Below are positions 4,657 through 5,687 of a stretch of DNA of 5,687 bases, one piece after another; the first letter of the stretch is position 1, and every line of letters starts with the position of its first letter. Under the pieces are notes generated by a model. It was not told where the DNA came from, searched no databases, and saw only the letters and a list, made by a program, of their open reading frames with translations. A program made the position numbers and the translations under genes. The DNA comes from Candidatus Kappaea frigidicola (GTDB lineage Bacteria > Omnitrophota > Gorgyraeia > JAGLLT01), in assembly GCA_030765555.1 (NCBI GenBank), contig JAVCCI010000070.1:1-5687 (forward strand), written 5' to 3'.

Positions 4657-5687
4657 ACTTTTTTAAATAGACCATCAGAATAGTTATGGCTGTGGGAGTC
4701 ACACCTGAGATGCGGTTAGCCTGACCTAAAGTAAGAGGTTTAAAATAAGTCAGTTTTTCTATTATCTCTAAAGATAAAGAAGGTACTTTTTTATAATTTA
4801 TACTAGCAGGTATCTTTATTTTTTCTAAATCTTCAAAGGCCTTAACTTGAGCTTCCTGTCTTTTAATAAAGCCTTCATATTTAGTAGATATTTCTACCTG
4901 CCTTAGAGCTGCATCAGAAAATTTAAGCTTATACTTCTTTTTAATATTATCTATTTTTACTTCAGGACGTTTTAAATCCTGATAAAGAGTTATCTTGCCT
5001 GTTCTATGTTTTATTTTCTCAGTCTTTAGGAATTTAATTGCTTCAGCTATTTCTTTTTCTTTCCTTAAAGTCTTACTGTATTCTTTTTTACTGATTAAGC
5101 CTACTTTATAGCCTATTTTTCTTAAACGCAGGTCAGCATTGTCTTCTCTTAAGATAAGGCGATACTCTACCCTAGAAGTCAGCATCCTATAAGGCTCATT
5201 AGTACCTTTAGTTACTAAATCATCTATTAAGACTCCGATATAGCTTGAAGCCCTATCTAAAACTAAAGCCTCTTTTTTCTTTATAGATAAAGATACATTA
5301 ATCCCGGCAATTATCCCCTGGGCTGCTGCTTCCTCATAACCAGTAGTCCCATTAATTTGTCCGGCTAAATAAAGTCCTTTAACTAATTTAGATTCTAGGG
5401 TGGGATAAAGCTGCGTAGAATCAATGGCATCATGCTCTATACCGTAGCCATAGCGGTTTATTTTTACTTTTTTTAATCCGGGGACTGAACGAATAAACTT
5501 TTCTTGAGTATCTCTGGGTAAACTGGTTGAGAGGCCATTAGGATAATACTGGATATTTTTTTTAGTCTCGGGCTCTAAAAAAATCTGATGGCGTTTATGG
5601 TGCGGAAATTTAACAACCTTATCTTCTAAAGATGGACAATACCTCACTCCTGTTCCGGTAATTTTACCAGAAAATAAGGGTGAGCGG
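4628..5687 (-). CDS. mnmG: MnmG (GidA), tRNA uridine-34 carboxymethylaminomethyl-modification enzyme, C-terminal part
   Basis: This is the C-terminal 352 residues of a protein usually about 600-630 long; the N-terminal FAD domain lies beyond the right edge. With MnmE, MnmG installs the cmnm5 group on the wobble uridine of certain tRNAs using FAD, glycine and methylene-tetrahydrofolate. Fragment landmarks are SGKITGTGVRYCPSLEDK at 6-23, whose C17 matches the functionally important cysteine of the RYCPSIEDK motif. They continue with YPNGLSTSLP at 48-57, AGQINGTTGYEEAAAQG at 108-124, and SRVEYRLILREDNADLRL at 171-188. The C-terminal helical domain carries KYEGFIKRQ at 269-277 and KPLTLGQANRISGVTP at 316-331, used in the family for MnmE and tRNA contact. 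The stretch after DNADLRL is shorter than in E. coli MnmG. The reading frame stays open to the window edge. The in-frame GTG at 5645-5647 is an internal valine, not the start. The stop overlaps the start of yhcC. Confidence 0.97.
   Translation of the reverse strand, partial: RSPLFSGKITGTGVRYCPSLEDKVVKFPHHKRHQIFLEPETKKNIQYYPNGLSTSLPRDTQEKFIRSVPGLKKVKINRYGYGIEHDAIDSTQLYPTLESKLVKGLYLAGQINGTTGYEEAAAQGIIAGINVSLSIKKKEALVLDRASSYIGVLIDDLVTKGTNEPYRMLTSRVEYRLILREDNADLRLRKIGYKVGLISKKEYSKTLRKEKEIAEAIKFLKTEKIKHRTGKITLYQDLKRPEVKIDNIKKKYKLKFSDAALRQVEISTKYEGFIKRQEAQVKAFEDLEKIKIPASINYKKVPSLSLEIIEKLTYFKPLTLGQANRISGVTPTAITILMVYLKKYEHVPKTKI

Noticed and set aside
5645..5647. GTG as the start of a short MnmG-like protein.
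   Set aside because: The frame continues upstream to the window edge with conserved MnmG sequence (RSPLFSGKITGTG), so this GTG is an internal valine and the gene is simply cut by the window.

Overview
The window is AT-rich, and every recognisable gene lies on the minus strand. It uses TAA, TAG and TGA as ordinary stops (code 11) and has sigma70-type promoters and purine-rich ribosome binding sites, so it is bacterial chromosome. The NfnAB-type bifurcating transhydrogenase points to an anaerobe or facultative anaerobe. The codon and protein composition (Lys- and Ile-rich) suits a low-GC lineage. I cannot name the phylum from the sequence.

Reading along the minus strand, from high to low coordinates, the layout is as follows. 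The 3' part of mnmG (tRNA wobble-uridine modification) enters from the right edge and overlaps yhcC, a radical SAM protein of the TIGR01212 type. After a 60-bp gap holding a textbook TTGACA-17-TATAAT promoter comes guaA (GMP synthase). A 109-bp gap follows that carries a 7-bp tandem repeat, and then purU (formyltetrahydrofolate deformylase). A 178-bp gap contains a second promoter and an intrinsic terminator. It leads into nfnA, and nfnB begins 3 bp after nfnA and runs off the left edge.

Functionally there are three groups: mnmG-yhcC (tRNA modification plus a radical SAM enzyme of unsettled role), guaA-purU (purine and one-carbon metabolism) and nfnA-nfnB (ferredoxin/NADH/NADPH electron balancing). 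All are housekeeping genes with intact motifs. I see no mobile element, CRISPR array, tRNA or rRNA.

I found no clearly new multi-gene system. The most interesting signals are non-coding. First, the nfn leader has its promoter upstream of a terminator that overlaps an alternative hairpin, a layout typical of transcription attenuation. Second, a heptanucleotide repeat lies between guaA and purU, and an 11-bp direct repeat flanks purU.
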